A stretch of DNA of 64,000 nt, from positions 63,265,254 through 63,329,253 of the forward strand of contig CM067370.1 of the NCBI GenBank assembly GCA_034401795.1. Direction: 5' to 3'. Origin of the DNA: Chaetoderma sp. LZ-2023a (Eukaryota > Mollusca > Caudofoveata > Chaetodermatida > Chaetodermatidae). The translations under genes were made by a program, and so were the position numbers. Of the stretch, positions 62,831 to 64,000 are shown piece by piece. The notes below the pieces were generated by a model that did not search any database, was not told the origin of the DNA, and worked only from the letters and a program-made list of their open reading frames with translations. How positions within the stretch are numbered: position 1 is the first letter of the stretch; each line of letters starts with the position of its first letter.

Positions 62831-64000
62831 TTGTTAGGTAATTATTTTTGTTAACACATTACAAACTGTGGCTAATATGAGAAAGAGAGCGCTTGTGAGC
62901 ACAGTATAACTTGTCTATAAAGGACAGCATAGGAACCACCTGAAACTGCCCTTTTATAAACAGGTGACTTTTAGAGCGTGTTTGAATGTAGTTATCTGCC
63001 CTGTGTGTGCTGAGTGAATGGACAGCAGTGAGGCAGGTTCTCACTGCAGTGCCAGGAGTGAGCGAGCCAGCCAGCCAACAAGGTGACCAGCCAGCCATGC
63101 ATACAATTCACTGCTGATGCTCTTTGGGGACAATTTGTTAGGAATGGTCATACTACAGAGGTCACCACTCTGAGTTTCAGAGCTCTACATAGAGTTTGAG
63201 CTCACTAATTACCGTTAAATCCACTCAAAACTAATTACCGTTAAATCCCATGTATATTGCGCTATCGTGCATAGTGCGCACCCCTAAATTTAACCAAAAT
63301 CGGCCTCAAAAAACATTGTTTTTGTGTATAGTGCGCAGTAAGATTGCGAGACGTGTGAACGAAAAATGTTAACAAAAAAATCAATGACTTACTGCGAGTC
63401 GAATATGCTTTCCTTATAAAATCTTGTTTTTGGCGTGCATTACTCTGTTGTTTAATCATGGGAATATCATTCGCCTACACTTTTAGCAAATATTTTGTAT
63501 TAAACTTTATTGAATGATATAAAAATACAAATATAATTTCGATCAGAACAGGTTAGAATCCGAATTTGATTTGAGCAGAGCACATTAACATAAATGGTCG
63601 TTAGAACATAAAAAATCAGATATTTATTTTGATTCAATTCATAAAATATGAGTTTTGTGCGCTGGTACTTGAGAGTAAAATCGATTTTAATATTAAAAAA
63701 ACTCAAATCCATTTTGGCTCACTCTAACAGTGCCGGTAATTACTTTGATAACTATATCAAAGGTGAGCCCATGAGATTTTGTTCAATCATATACGCAGTA
63801 GATGAGTGGTTTCAAGACTCGGTTCACAGGCAGGGTAATCAGGTGGTGGGGCGGGGTGGGTGGATTAACGAGGACAGAAGTACAATAAACAAAGGTGATA
63901 GAGCTGACCGCCTGCCGTTTACAAAATGGACAGTGATCAATTGTGGGCATTGTTTGAATGAGGGTGGGGTCTATATAATATATTATAGTATATCATCATC
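62831..64000. other. right edge, no gene seen
   Basis: CAGCCAGCCAACAAGG-type short repeats occur near 63065. At 63200-63350 ATTACCGTTAAATCC is repeated and GCGCTATCGTGCATAGTGCGC forms an imperfect palindrome; with GTGCGCTGGTACTT near 63656 it may be a small DNA element. A G-rich patch lies at 63843-63865. No exon was recognised. Confidence 0.35.

Noticed and set aside
62831-63140. Possible solo LTR starting TGTTAGG
   Set aside because: The TG start and TATAAA-like motifs are suggestive, but no CA end with a matching target duplication and no similarity to the 40.7-kb LTRs was seen.
1-64000. CRISPR array, operons, bacterial genes
   Set aside because: No short direct repeats with unique spacers, no ribosome binding sites or gene-dense strands; spliced exons and metazoan retroelements exclude a prokaryotic origin.

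Overview
The window is eukaryotic nuclear DNA from an animal. It is AT-rich and non-coding over most of its length, and is packed with nested transposable elements. The mix of elements (DIRS-type, Ty3-type, Penelope-type, hairpin MITEs, a tRNA-derived SINE, and dispersed repeats built from tandem units with the 'AAGAGGCCCAAGG...' start) is what one sees in marine invertebrates such as hemichordates, echinoderms and molluscs. The sequence alone does not let me name the species. There is no bacterial gene organisation, no CRISPR array and no standard tRNA or rRNA gene.

One host gene is recognised: part of an SGSM1/2-like gene (small G protein signalling modulator, a RUN plus TBC protein) on the minus strand. 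Five consecutive exons were found by their coding similarity and splice sites: 29021-29161, 18136-18203, 16192-16349, 14595-14732 and 13839-13969. Reading phases match across all four junctions, giving about 212 codons from the end of the RUN domain into the RAP-interacting region. The earlier RUN exons and the later TBC exons were not found, so most of the window is intron or flank of this gene.

Layout. 1-1775: minus-strand gag-like remnant with a Cys/His-rich segment, probably ORF1 of a DIRS-like element. 1776-13838: intron or flank with scattered hairpin repeats and a 2.5-kb tandem-unit element (11188-13644). 13839-29161: SGSM exons; the largest intron holds a 7.25-kb DIRS-type retroelement (18896-26143) with inverted terminal repeats, an internal complementary region, RNase H and tyrosine recombinase remnants. 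29227-34140: a second tandem-unit element, microsatellites, a LINE fragment and a dispersed repeat that is an empty paralogue of a later insertion site. 34140-39700: degenerate tandem repeats and a duplicated 0.7-kb block. 40190-40310: a CpG-rich promoter-like patch. 40714-46943: an LTR retrotransposon with 4-bp target duplication, protease motif and decayed integrase. 47401-50330: microsatellites, two SINE copies and a Penelope-like element with a 616-codon open RT-endonuclease frame. 50468-53960: tandem-repeat element with a second tandem-repeat element nested inside. 54000-64000: hairpins, one orphan candidate exon, two 3' fragments of a second Penelope family, and a tandem-unit element carrying a hAT-like insertion with a perfect 8-bp duplication.

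Two palindromic families recur throughout. Family A has about 13 copies, about 200 bp each, with TTAACCCTTT-like ends. Family B has about 18 copies with a core of about 90 bp, often with a tail rich in TGACGTCA-type sites. Together with the long elements they account for much of the non-exonic sequence. All identifications are by reading the sequence; none was checked against a database.
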